Assembly: GCA_014799925.1 (NCBI GenBank)
Contig: JAAVHC010000082.1
Span: 1-39,978, forward strand
Reading direction: 5' to 3'
From: Oscillibacter sp.
GTDB taxonomy: Bacteria; Bacillota; Clostridia; Oscillospirales; Oscillospiraceae
Length of the DNA stretch: 39,978 nt
Under the pieces are notes generated by a model that worked only from the letters and a program-made list of their open reading frames with translations, ran no database searches and was not told where the DNA came from. The position numbers and the translations under genes are program-made. Positions 26,784 to 34,546 of the stretch are shown here, one piece after another. Each line of letters begins with the position of its first letter. Position 1 is the stretch's first letter.

Positions 26784-27578
26784 TTACTGGCTTTCGCTCA
26801 CCGCGTACTGATAATGGAGTTCCTCGAACGTTCCCTCCATGCCGGATTCCGGACGGTACGGGACCTCCCGGCGGCTGGTGAGCGTGAAGCCAAGCTTTTC
26901 CAATACGCGGACGGACGGCAGGTTTTCGGCCGAGACAGTCGCGGTAAAAAGCCGGACGCGGCGCGCCGCGATCAGCGCGTCCATCGCGGCGCGGGCGGAC
27001 TGCGCTGCGTATCCCTTCCCCTGACAGGCGGAGAAGAAGAGATAGCCGATGTCATAGACGTCTCCGTCAATGTGGAAGCAGACATAACCGACCATGGCGG
27101 GATTGTCCCGGCGGCAGACGGCATACATAACATGGCTGCGTATCATATCCCGCACCCAGTTCTTTACCGACGCGGCGTCCATACCATCCATGGGATCGCA
27201 GTAATAGAATGGCGACGCGCTGAAATCCAGAAAAAGCTGCCGTACCGTTTCCCAGTCCTCCAGCGTGACCGGACGCAGCGTCAGAGGGCCGCCGCTCCGG
27301 CCGATCCGCTCCAGCACCGTCTCATACCCGCCCGCGCCGTAGGCGCAGCAGCGGTTGACCCGGCTGATGGTGGCGGTGCTGGCCCCGGTCTCCTGGGCGA
27401 TGCGGCTGTAGACCAGATTCTGCCGCAGCAGCTTCGCCACCAGGATGCGCTGGCAGCAGTCCTGAATTTCCTTCCCGGTCATCAGATCCTCCAGAAAGGC
27501 ACGGCACTCCGCCTCGGTCTTCAGGGACAGTATCGCCTGGACCAGCAGCTCCGCGCCCTCTCCATGAAATAGTTCCAC
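26784..27578 (-). CDS. YerC/TrpR-like regulator fused to a GNAT acetyltransferase
   Basis: 264 residues from GTG 27578, which follows AAGGAGG by 8 bases. Residues 1-95 match the YerC/YecD TrpR-related family: ELFHGEGAELLVQAILSLKT, CRAFLEDLMTGKEIQDCCQR, LVYSRIAQETGASTATISRV and a GAGGYETVLERI ending, with a complete helix-turn-helix. From residue 98 the chain continues in frame into a RimJ/RimL-type GNAT domain: LRPVTLEDWETVRQLFLDFS, VGYVCFHIDGDVYDIGYLFF, the acetyl-CoA loop QGKGYAAQSARAAMDAL, and SVRVLEKLGFTLTSRRE. YerC-type proteins (HisR in regulon reconstructions) often head clostridial his operons; the fusion is unusual. A one-base indel or assembly error joining two genes is not indicated, since both domains are complete. 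Confidence 0.9.
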   Translation of the reverse strand: MELFHGEGAELLVQAILSLKTEAECRAFLEDLMTGKEIQDCCQRILVAKLLRQNLVYSRIAQETGASTATISRVNRCCAYGAGGYETVLERIGRSGGPLTLRPVTLEDWETVRQLFLDFSASPFYYCDPMDGMDAASVKNWVRDMIRSHVMYAVCRRDNPAMVGYVCFHIDGDVYDIGYLFFSACQGKGYAAQSARAAMDALIAARRVRLFTATVSAENLPSVRVLEKLGFTLTSRREVPYRPESGMEGTFEELHYQYAVSESQ

Positions 27579-27615
27579 AGTCTGTTCCTCCTTGCCGCCG
27601 CTTTTGTAATTTAGC

Positions 27616-27644
27616 ATATTAACACGGTAAAAAGCAATAGTCAA
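27616..27644 (-). promoter_or_regulatory. Promoter of the his operon
   Basis: On the minus strand, TTGACT (27644-27639) and TAATAT (27621-27616) have a 17-base spacer. The -10 region lies in an imperfect palindrome TTAATATGCTAA, a possible site for the YerC-like domain. This is inference. Confidence 0.8.
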
Positions 27645-27780
27645 GGAGGAACGGACTGGGAAATGCGCCGATATTTCCGGAATGAAAGGACAAATAATTG
27701 GCAAATTTCACAAATTGCAGACAAAATGTTAGCTAAAACAGATAATTTGTCAGTTATGCGGGGAAAAATGATATCCGTTG

Positions 27781-27810
27781 TGGACAAACTTGACCTGTTT
27801 CATGTATAAT
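27781..27810 (+). promoter_or_regulatory. Promoter of the AraC regulator gene
   Basis: TGGACA (27781-27786) and TATAAT (27805-27810) have an 18-base spacer. This is about 70 bases before the start codon, divergent from the his promoter. Confidence 0.65.
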
Positions 27811-27883
27811 GAAGCCATGGGAGGCGCCCCTTACGGCCTCCCTCTGCCCGTCAGCCCGGGCAGGCAATCTGAGAGGAGGGGAG

Positions 27884-28747
27884 ATGTCAATGAACGAACA
27901 AGCGAGCTACAAACATTCCATGAAGCTGGAACGCCGGACGGCATCACTCTATGTCCAGAATACGGGCTGTCAACAGTGTCCCCCTGATTATGGCTGGGGT
28001 CCGGGCGTCCGGGACCACTTCCTGCTGCACTATGTGGTCAGCGGGCGGGGCGTCTATGAATGCCGGGATAAGCGCTATGAGCTGGGAGGGGGGGATATCT
28101 TTCTGATCTACCCGGATACCACCATCCATTACGCCGCCGACAGGGAGGACCCGTGGGAGTATGTATGGGTGGGCTTCAGCGGACTGGACGCGAAGGGATA
28201 CGTGGAGCAGACGGATTTCACGCCGGAGGATCCGGTCCTGCGGGGAGACAGCGGCGGCGAGCTGCGGGAGAGGATGGAGGCAGTCTATGACAGCTACGGG
28301 ACCTCCGCCTGGGAGGGCCTGGAGATGACGGCCAGACTGTACAGCCTGCTGTCCTGCCTGGTGCGCACCTCCCAGCGGCAGAAGCAGGAGCGGAGCGGCG
28401 CGCTGGACTGCGCGCAGCTGGCGGCCGAGTACATCATCAACCACTATGAGGAACCCATCACCGTGGAGGGACTGGCAGCCTATGCCTCCGTCAGCCATTC
28501 CAGCCTTTACCGCCGCTTTATCAAGCGCTTCCAGATCTCGCCCAAGCGATTTCTGCTGGAGTACCGCATCCAGCGGGCCTGCGCCCTGCTGGTGGAGAGC
28601 GGCTGTTCCATTCAGGAAGTTTCAAACTCCGTAGGCTTTGAGGACCCCTTTTACTTTTCCCGCGCCTTTAAGGAGGTGAAGGGCGTCTCCCCGCGGCAAT
28701 ATGCCGCCCGGCACCGGGGAGGAGGAGAAGAACGGCTGCCGGAGTGA
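27884..28747 (+). CDS. AraC family transcriptional regulator, probable gal regulator
   Basis: 287 residues. The N-terminal cupin-like sensing domain has HFLLHYVVSGRGVYECRDKR and GDIFLIYPDTTIHYAADRED-type strands (DIFLIYPDTTIHY). The C-terminal double HTH has EEPITVEGLAAYASVSHSSL, YRRFIKRFQISPKRFLLEYR and SNSVGFEDPFYFSRAFKEVK, the hallmark HTH_18 ending. ATG 27884 is 4 bases from AGGAGG and ATG 27890 is 10 bases from it; either could be used. Its position directly upstream of galK-galT suggests it senses galactose or a galactoside and controls that operon. Confidence 0.92.
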   Translation: MSMNEQASYKHSMKLERRTASLYVQNTGCQQCPPDYGWGPGVRDHFLLHYVVSGRGVYECRDKRYELGGGDIFLIYPDTTIHYAADREDPWEYVWVGFSGLDAKGYVEQTDFTPEDPVLRGDSGGELRERMEAVYDSYGTSAWEGLEMTARLYSLLSCLVRTSQRQKQERSGALDCAQLAAEYIINHYEEPITVEGLAAYASVSHSSLYRRFIKRFQISPKRFLLEYRIQRACALLVESGCSIQEVSNSVGFEDPFYFSRAFKEVKGVSPRQYAARHRGGGEERLPE

Positions 28748-28802
28748 AAACGCGGTCCATTATTCAACAATTTTGCGATATTTGTCCCGTGGAATCCGGT
28801 AA

Positions 28803-28864
28803 TCCACTTTTTAATCAGGATAAGCCCCGGCTCCGGCCGGGGCTTATCCTGATTAAAAAGTGGA
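28803..28864 (+). promoter_or_regulatory. Perfect 29-bp palindrome between araC-type gene and galK
   Basis: Arms 28803-28831 and 28836-28864 are exact reverse complements around a TCCG loop. The outer part is AT-rich (TCCACTTTTTAATCAGGAT), the inner part GC-rich (AAGCCCCGGC). No T-run follows, so it is not a standard terminator, though the core could stop transcription weakly. It lies just upstream of the galK promoter. A weaker inverted pair, TGTCCCGTGGAA (28783-28794) and TTCCGGGACA (28894-28903), brackets it. Confidence 0.85.
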
Positions 28865-28885
28865 CAAAAGTGATTAAAATATCCA

Positions 28886-28914
28886 TGTTCAATTTCCGGG
28901 ACAGCTTCTATAAT
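28886..28914 (+). promoter_or_regulatory. Promoter of galK-galT
   Basis: The TATAAT at 28909-28914 is perfect. The -35 position (TGTTCA, 28886-28891, 17-base spacer) is poor. A weak -35 box fits an activator-dependent promoter controlled by the neighbouring AraC protein. Confidence 0.7.
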
Positions 28915-28960
28915 GGGAACAGGAAAGTATTTGTAATTTTGAATTCTGACGGAGGTCATT

Positions 28961-30235
28961 ATGGATTATACATTTTCGCCTGTGACTGATTTCACGGAAC
29001 TGGAGGACGCTGTCGCCAGGCTTTACGGCCCAGCTGCCGCGCCCCGGCAGCTGGAGCGCTATCGCGGCCTGCTCAAGGGACTGGAGGAGACCTTTGGACC
29101 ATGCGGCCGTGCGGCGGTGTTTTCCGCTCCGGGCCGGACGGAGATTGGCGGCAACCACACCGACCATCAGCATGGCAGGGTGCTGGCGGGCAGCATCGAC
29201 CTGGACGCGATTGCCGCCGTGGCCCCTAACACCGAGGGAATCATCCGCCTCCAGAGCGAGGGCTATCCTTTGATAGAGGTGGCCCTGGACGATCTGGAGG
29301 TCCATCCCGGGGAGGTCAACACTTCCGCCGCCATCATCCGGGGCGTGGCCGCGTGGTTCGCCCGGCAGGGCTGCGCCCTGGAGGGCTTCAACGCCTATGT
29401 CATGTCCAACGTGCTGGGCGGCAGCGGCCTGAGCTCCTCCGCCGCCTTTGAGGTCCTGGTGGGGAACATCATCAACAGCCTTTTCTTCGGGGACCGCTGC
29501 CCCCCCATTCAGATTGCCCAGATCGGCCAGTACGCCGAGAACGTCTACTTTGGCAAGCCCAGCGGCCTCCTGGACCAGATGGGCTGCTCCGTGGGCGGTA
29601 TGGTGGCCATCGACTTCAAGGACAACGCCAACCCGGTGGTGGAGAAGATCGACTTCGACTTCGCCACCAGCGGCCACGCCCTGTGCATCATCGACAGCGG
29701 CGCGGACCATGCGGATCTGACCCCGGAGTATGCCGCCGTGCCCGGGGAGCTGAAGGAGATCTGCGCCCATTTCGGCAGGAGCGTCCTGCGGGAGGTGCCG
29801 GAGGCGGACTTCTTTGCCGCCCTGCCCACCCTTCGCCGGAAGGTGGGCGACCGGGCGGTGCTCCGGGCCGTCCACATCTACGGCGACAACGCGCGGGTAG
29901 CGGGCCAGGTGGAGGCGCTGCGCCGGGGGGATTTTGACGCTTTCCTGATGCATGTCACCAAATCCGGCCTCTCCAGCTGGCGCTATCTGCAAAACGTGGT
30001 CCCCGCCGGGTACACCCACCACCAGGAGGTGGCCGTGGCCCTGGCGATGGCGGAGCGGCTGCTGGACGGCAGGGGGGCCTGCCGTGTCCACGGCGGCGGC
30101 TTTGCCGGAACCATCCAGGCCTTTGTGCCGCTGGATATGCTGGATGGGTTTAAAACGGAGATGGACCGGGTCCTGGGCGGCGGCGCCTGCCATGTGCTGA
30201 CGATCCGTCCCGTGGGCGGCGTGCGGCTGGCATAA
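28961..30235 (+). CDS. galK: Galactokinase
   Basis: 424 residues, GHMP kinase family. Substrate-binding signature APGRTEIGGNHTDHQHGRVL at about residues 55-74; ATP-binding loop NVLGGSGLSSSAAFEVLVG at about 147-165; and C-terminal GACRVHGGGFAGTIQAFVP. The GGNHTDH form rather than GEHTDY is usual in clostridial galactokinases. GGAGG lies 6 bases before the ATG. It phosphorylates galactose for the Leloir pathway and is followed 55 bases later by galT. Confidence 0.96.
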   Translation: MDYTFSPVTDFTELEDAVARLYGPAAAPRQLERYRGLLKGLEETFGPCGRAAVFSAPGRTEIGGNHTDHQHGRVLAGSIDLDAIAAVAPNTEGIIRLQSEGYPLIEVALDDLEVHPGEVNTSAAIIRGVAAWFARQGCALEGFNAYVMSNVLGGSGLSSSAAFEVLVGNIINSLFFGDRCPPIQIAQIGQYAENVYFGKPSGLLDQMGCSVGGMVAIDFKDNANPVVEKIDFDFATSGHALCIIDSGADHADLTPEYAAVPGELKEICAHFGRSVLREVPEADFFAALPTLRRKVGDRAVLRAVHIYGDNARVAGQVEALRRGDFDAFLMHVTKSGLSSWRYLQNVVPAGYTHHQEVAVALAMAERLLDGRGACRVHGGGFAGTIQAFVPLDMLDGFKTEMDRVLGGGACHVLTIRPVGGVRLA

Positions 30236-30290
30236 GCTCTATAATAACGGGCGGATGATCCGTCCCTATACAGATTGGGAGGAAAAAACG

Positions 30291-31784
30291 ATGGATGTTT
30301 GCGTTTACATTGCCGCGTTAGCGGACTACGCCCTGAAAAGGGGCCTGATTGAGGAACAGGACCGGACCTGGGCAATCAACCAGCTCTTGGCCGCTCTGGG
30401 CCTGGACGACTACAACGAGCCGGACAGTGTGCCGGAAGATCTCCCGCTGGAGACCATTTTGGACAGAATTTTAACGGATGCCGTGTCCCGGAATTTCATC
30501 AGCGACGGCGTCACCAGCCGTGACCTGCTGGACGCCAGACTCATGGGCATTCTGACGCCCCGGCCCAGCTGGGTGATCGACCGGTTCCACCGGCTGGAGG
30601 CCCAGGACAGGAAGGCCGCTACCGACTGGTACTACAACTTCAGCCAGGACACCGACTACATCCGCCGCTACCGCATTGCCAGGGATGTGAAGTGGGTCAC
30701 GTCCACGGAGTACGGCGATCTGGACATCACCATCAACCTCTCCAAGCCGGAAAAGGACCCCCGGGCCATTGCCGCCGCCAAGTCCGCCCCCCAGGGCGGC
30801 TATCCCAAGTGCCAGCTCTGCCGGGAAAACGAGGGCTACGCGGGCCGCCTGAACCATCCCGCCCGGGGCAACCACCGGGTGGTTCCCGTTACCATTGACG
30901 GCAGCGGGTGGTTCCTTCAGTATTCCCCCTACGTCTACTACAACGAGCACTGCATTGTCTTCAACGGCCGGCATGTGCCCATGAAGATCGACCGCTCGGC
31001 TTTCCGCAAGCTGCTGGACTTCGTGATCCAATACCCTCACTATTTCGTGGGGTCCAACGCGGATCTGCCCATTGTGGGCGGCTCCATCCTCAGCCATGAC
31101 CACTTCCAGGGGGGACGCTATACCTTCGCCATGGAGCGTGCCCCGATCGAGCGGGAAGTGTCCTTCCCCGGTTTTGCGGACGTCTCCGCGGGCATCGTCC
31201 GCTGGCCCATGTCGGTCCTGCGCCTGCGCTGCGCGGATGACAACCGCCTGGTGGAGCTGGCCGACAGGATTCTGGCCGCGTGGCGGGGCTACACTGACGA
31301 ATCCGCCTTTGTCTTTGCCGAGACGGATGGAGAGCCCCACAACACCATCACCCCCATTGCCCGGATGCGGGACGGGCAGTACGAGCTGGACCTGGTCCTG
31401 CGCAACAATATTACCACGGACGAGCATCCCATGGGCGTCTACCACCCCCACGCGGAGCTGCATCACATCAAGAAAGAAAATATCGGCCTCATCGAAGTCA
31501 TGGGTCTCGCGGTCCTGCCCGCCCGGCTGAAGGACGAGCTGGCCCGGCTGGGCGAGGCGCTGGTCTCCGGCGGCGACCCCGCGGCGGACGAGGTCCTTGC
31601 CAAACACGCCCCCTGGGCCGCCGAACTCCGCGCCCGCCATACCTTCACGCCGGAGAACGTGGACGGCATCCTCCGGGACGAGGTGGGCCGTGTGTTCGCC
31701 AAGGTCCTGGAGCACGCCGGCGTCTTCCGGCGCGACCGGCAGGGGCAGGAGGCGTTCCTGCGGTTTGCCGCGTCGGTCCGGTAA
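30291..31784 (+). CDS. galT: UDP-glucose-hexose-1-phosphate uridylyltransferase
   Basis: 497 residues, the long Firmicutes-type GalT (GalP_UDP_transf family II), about 150 residues longer than the E. coli type. Recognisable blocks: KCQLCRENEGYAGRLNHPAR, YFVGSNADLPIVGGSILSHD with HDHFQGG (catalytic His region), and HPHAELHHIKKENIGLIEVM. GGGAGG is 9 bases before the ATG at 30291. No galE is in this window. A terminator follows. Confidence 0.96.
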   Translation: MDVCVYIAALADYALKRGLIEEQDRTWAINQLLAALGLDDYNEPDSVPEDLPLETILDRILTDAVSRNFISDGVTSRDLLDARLMGILTPRPSWVIDRFHRLEAQDRKAATDWYYNFSQDTDYIRRYRIARDVKWVTSTEYGDLDITINLSKPEKDPRAIAAAKSAPQGGYPKCQLCRENEGYAGRLNHPARGNHRVVPVTIDGSGWFLQYSPYVYYNEHCIVFNGRHVPMKIDRSAFRKLLDFVIQYPHYFVGSNADLPIVGGSILSHDHFQGGRYTFAMERAPIEREVSFPGFADVSAGIVRWPMSVLRLRCADDNRLVELADRILAAWRGYTDESAFVFAETDGEPHNTITPIARMRDGQYELDLVLRNNITTDEHPMGVYHPHAELHHIKKENIGLIEVMGLAVLPARLKDELARLGEALVSGGDPAADEVLAKHAPWAAELRARHTFTPENVDGILRDEVGRVFAKVLEHAGVFRRDRQGQEAFLRFAASVR

Positions 31785-31800
31785 AATTTCAGAGAGATTC

Positions 31801-31841
31801 GGCGTATCCTTCATATTACGTGAGGGATACGCCTCCTTTTC
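31801..31841 (+). terminator. Terminator of galK-galT
   Basis: The stem GGCGTATCC (31801-31809) pairs with GGATACGCC (31825-31833) and is followed by TCCTTTTCT. Confidence 0.8.
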
Positions 31842-31880
31842 TATGGAGGATTTCCGCCGGAAGACTTTCCCAGTTTCCTG

Positions 31881-31909
31881 TTGAAAAAAATGAATCAATA
31901 GGATATAAT
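31881..31909 (+). promoter_or_regulatory. Promoter of the ApgM-type gene
   Basis: TTGAAA (31881-31886) and TATAAT (31904-31909) are spaced by 17 bases. The transcript would start near 31916, only about 25 bases before the ACG at 31940, so translation from this promoter cannot use the in-frame GTG at 31820. Confidence 0.88.
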
Positions 31910-31939
31910 ATACAGAAGCAACCCAAGGGAGGTCTTTTT

Positions 31940-33169
31940 ACGAAATATCTGCTGATCATTGGGGACGGTATGGCCGACGATCCTGTGCCCGAGCTGGGAA
32001 ATCAAACGCCGCTGCAAACCGCGCCGACCCCGGCGATGGACCGGATGGCCGCCAGAGGGCTGGTGGGCAGCGTGGTCAACTGTCCGCCGCCCCTGCCCGC
32101 CGGGAGCGAGACGGCGATCCTGTCCATTTTTGGCTGCGATCCCAGGAGGTATTTTACCGGACGTTCTCCCATGGAGGCCGCCGCCGCCGGGATTGCCATG
32201 CGTCCGGGAGACGCGGCCTTCCGGTGCAACCTGGTTTCCTTTGAGGACGGAGACCTGCCCATGGAGGAAAAGAGGATATTGTCCCACTCCGCCGGGTCCA
32301 TTGACGGTGCGTCCGCGCTGGAGACCATGGACGCGCTGCTGGGCGAGCCGCGGTTTGCCCGGGCCCTGGCGGAGGCGCGGATGGAAATTCACCGGTTTCC
32401 GGCCTTCCGGCAGATCGCGGTACAGCATGAGAGCGACATTACCGGCATCCGCTTTACCCCGCCCCACGACCATCTGGGGGAGCGGATCGGACCCTGTTTC
32501 CCGGTGGGGAATGACCGGGCGGAGGTGTTCGCGGGCCTGATGCGCCTGGCCCATGAGATTCTGGACCACCATCCGGCGACGGAGGCGCGAAGAGCCGCCG
32601 GGAAACTGTCGGCCAACGGCATCTGGTTCTGGGCGGAGGGCACGGCCGCCGCGCTGCCATCCTTCCGGGAGCAGTACGGCATGGACGGCGCGGTGGTGAG
32701 CGCCGTGCCGCTGTGCCATGGCATCGGCGTGCTGCGGGGACTGGAGATGGTGGAGGTAGAGGGCGCCACCGGCGAGCTGGATACCAACTTTTCCGGCAAG
32801 CTGGAGGCGGTCTGGGAGAAGCTGAAGCAGTACGATTTTGTCTGCCTGCACCTGGAGGCGCCGGACGAATGCACCCATAACGGAGATCTGCCGGGAAAGC
32901 TGCAGGCCATAGAATGGCTGGACAGCAGACTGGTGGGACCGCTGGCGGAGCGCCTGGAACAGGCCGGGCAGGATTACCGCGTCCTGCTGCTGAGCGACCA
33001 CAAGACCCTGACCGCTACCAGAGGCCACGGAGCGGACCCTGTGCCGTTTCTGATTTATGACAGCCGGAAGGATACCGGCAGCGGCGGCGTTTATGACGAG
33101 CCGGCAGGGGAGCGGGGGCCTTTCATAGAGAACGGGAGCGCGCTGCTGGACATGCTGTTTGCGGAGTAA
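31940..33169 (+). CDS. apgM: Cofactor-independent phosphoglycerate mutase, ApgM type (apparent ACG start)
   Basis: 409 residues, alkaline phosphatase superfamily. Metal-ligand motifs: KYLLIIGDGMADDPVPELG at the N-terminus (Asp9), the active-site Ser in PAGSETAILSIFGCDP, LEAPDECTHNGD, and the C-terminal LLLSDHKTLTATRGHGADPV. It interconverts 2- and 3-phosphoglycerate; a closely related clostridial subfamily has been proposed to be a homoserine kinase, so the substrate is not certain. Homologues start MKYL. Here the corresponding codon is ACG (31940), 7 bases after GGGAGG. The only in-frame alternatives are GTG 31820 (before the promoter and inside the galT terminator) and ATG 31970 (which removes the metal-binding Asp). 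Confidence 0.9.
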   Translation, partial: TKYLLIIGDGMADDPVPELGNQTPLQTAPTPAMDRMAARGLVGSVVNCPPPLPAGSETAILSIFGCDPRRYFTGRSPMEAAAAGIAMRPGDAAFRCNLVSFEDGDLPMEEKRILSHSAGSIDGASALETMDALLGEPRFARALAEARMEIHRFPAFRQIAVQHESDITGIRFTPPHDHLGERIGPCFPVGNDRAEVFAGLMRLAHEILDHHPATEARRAAGKLSANGIWFWAEGTAAALPSFREQYGMDGAVVSAVPLCHGIGVLRGLEMVEVEGATGELDTNFSGKLEAVWEKLKQYDFVCLHLEAPDECTHNGDLPGKLQAIEWLDSRLVGPLAERLEQAGQDYRVLLLSDHKTLTATRGHGADPVPFLIYDSRKDTGSGGVYDEPAGERGPFIENGSALLDMLFAE

Positions 33170-33262
33170 GGCGGCGGAGCATCGCGGTAAAAAATTCTTT
33201 TTTCTCCTTTTTCTGGAAGAAAAAGAGGGACAATCATAAAAAATGCGATGGAGGAGAGACGT

Positions 33263-34546
33263 ATGAATCAAAAGTTTAAAGATCTGGGAATGAAGCCCGC
33301 GGACATCCTGCTGCCCAGGCCCGGAACGGACATGACCCGGTGGGCCGTGGTGGCCTGCGACCAGTTTACTTCCCAGCCGGAGTACTGGGAGGAGGTAGAC
33401 CGCATCGCCGGCGACGCTCCCTCCACGCTGCGGCTGATCCTGCCGGAGAGCAGGCTGAATGATCCCAACGTGGAGGAGCATATCGCGGATATCAACCGCT
33501 CCATGGCGGATTATCTGGCCCGCGACATCTTCCAGAGCTGTCCGGAGAGCATCATCTACATTGAGCGGACCCAGTCCGACGGCACCGTGCGCCCGGGACT
33601 GGTGGCGGCGGTGGATCTGGAAAAGTATGACTACACGCCGGGTTCCGGGTCCCTGATCCGGGCCACGGAGGGGACCGTGCTGGAGCGCATCCCGCCCAGA
33701 GTGCGGGTGCGGAAGGACGCTCCCGTCGAGCTGCCCCACGTGATGCTGCTGATTGATGATCCCGGGAAAATCTGCGTGGAGCCCATTACCGCCGCCAGGG
33801 AGGAGATGGAGCCGCTTTATGACTTTGACCTGATGATGAAGGGCGGCCATCTGAAGGGCTGGAAGCTCAGCGCGAAGCAGGCGGACGAGCTGGCCGCGGC
33901 GCTGAGCCGTCTGTGCAGCGCTGAGGCCATGGAGCATAAGTACGGCCTGGGCGGCGTGGCGCCGCTGCTGTTTGCCGTGGGCGACGGCAACCACAGCCTG
34001 GCAACCGCCAAGACCTGCTATGAAAATCTGAAGAAAGTCACGCCGGAGGACCAGTGGGCGGATCTGCCCGCCCGCTACGCGCTGGTGGAGATTGAGAATC
34101 TCCATGATCCGGCCCTGAAATTTGAGGCCATTCACCGCGTGGTGTTCGGCGTGGACCCGGAGAAGCTCATTGCCGCGTTCCTGGCGTTCTATCCCGGCGC
34201 CCATGAGGGGCGGGGCGAGGGACATACCATTGCCTACACCTGGGCCGGCGGCGAGGGCTGCCTGACCGTTCCGGATCCCAGTGTACAGCTGCCGGTAGGC
34301 ACCTTGCAGAACTTCCTGGACGCCTATTTGAAGGAAAACGGCGGCGAGGTGGACTATATCCATGGCGAGAGCGTCACCGATGAGCTGGGGAAAAAGCCGG
34401 GCAATATCGGCTTTAAGCTCCCGGCCATGGGCAAGGACCAACTGTTCAAGACGGTGATTGCCGACGGTGTGCTGCCCCGGAAGACCTTCTCCATGGGACA
34501 TGCCGAGGATAAGCGGTACTATGTGGAGGGGCGGAAGATCCGGTGA
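33263..34546 (+). CDS. DUF1015 family protein
   Basis: 427 residues, soluble. DUF1015 features: an N-terminal ADILLPRPGTDMTRWAVVAC with DQFTSQPEYW, PHVMLLIDDP, and the central signature LLFAVGDGNHSLATAKTCYE, where the GDGNHS stretch looks like an active or nucleotide site. The biochemical role is not established to my knowledge. GGAGGAG precedes the ATG at 33263. Its stop overlaps the start of the PHP phosphatase gene (TGATG), so these two act together or are at least co-expressed. It follows the ApgM-type gene by 93 bases. Confidence 0.9.
   Translation: MNQKFKDLGMKPADILLPRPGTDMTRWAVVACDQFTSQPEYWEEVDRIAGDAPSTLRLILPESRLNDPNVEEHIADINRSMADYLARDIFQSCPESIIYIERTQSDGTVRPGLVAAVDLEKYDYTPGSGSLIRATEGTVLERIPPRVRVRKDAPVELPHVMLLIDDPGKICVEPITAAREEMEPLYDFDLMMKGGHLKGWKLSAKQADELAAALSRLCSAEAMEHKYGLGGVAPLLFAVGDGNHSLATAKTCYENLKKVTPEDQWADLPARYALVEIENLHDPALKFEAIHRVVFGVDPEKLIAAFLAFYPGAHEGRGEGHTIAYTWAGGEGCLTVPDPSVQLPVGTLQNFLDAYLKENGGEVDYIHGESVTDELGKKPGNIGFKLPAMGKDQLFKTVIADGVLPRKTFSMGHAEDKRYYVEGRKIR

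Noticed and set aside
28803-28864. Ordinary rho-independent terminator of the AraC gene
   Set aside because: The stem is far too long and no T-run follows; kept as a regulatory palindrome instead.
31820-31939. Upstream extension of the ApgM-type gene to the GTG at 31820
   Set aside because: It would run through the galT terminator and the gene's own promoter.
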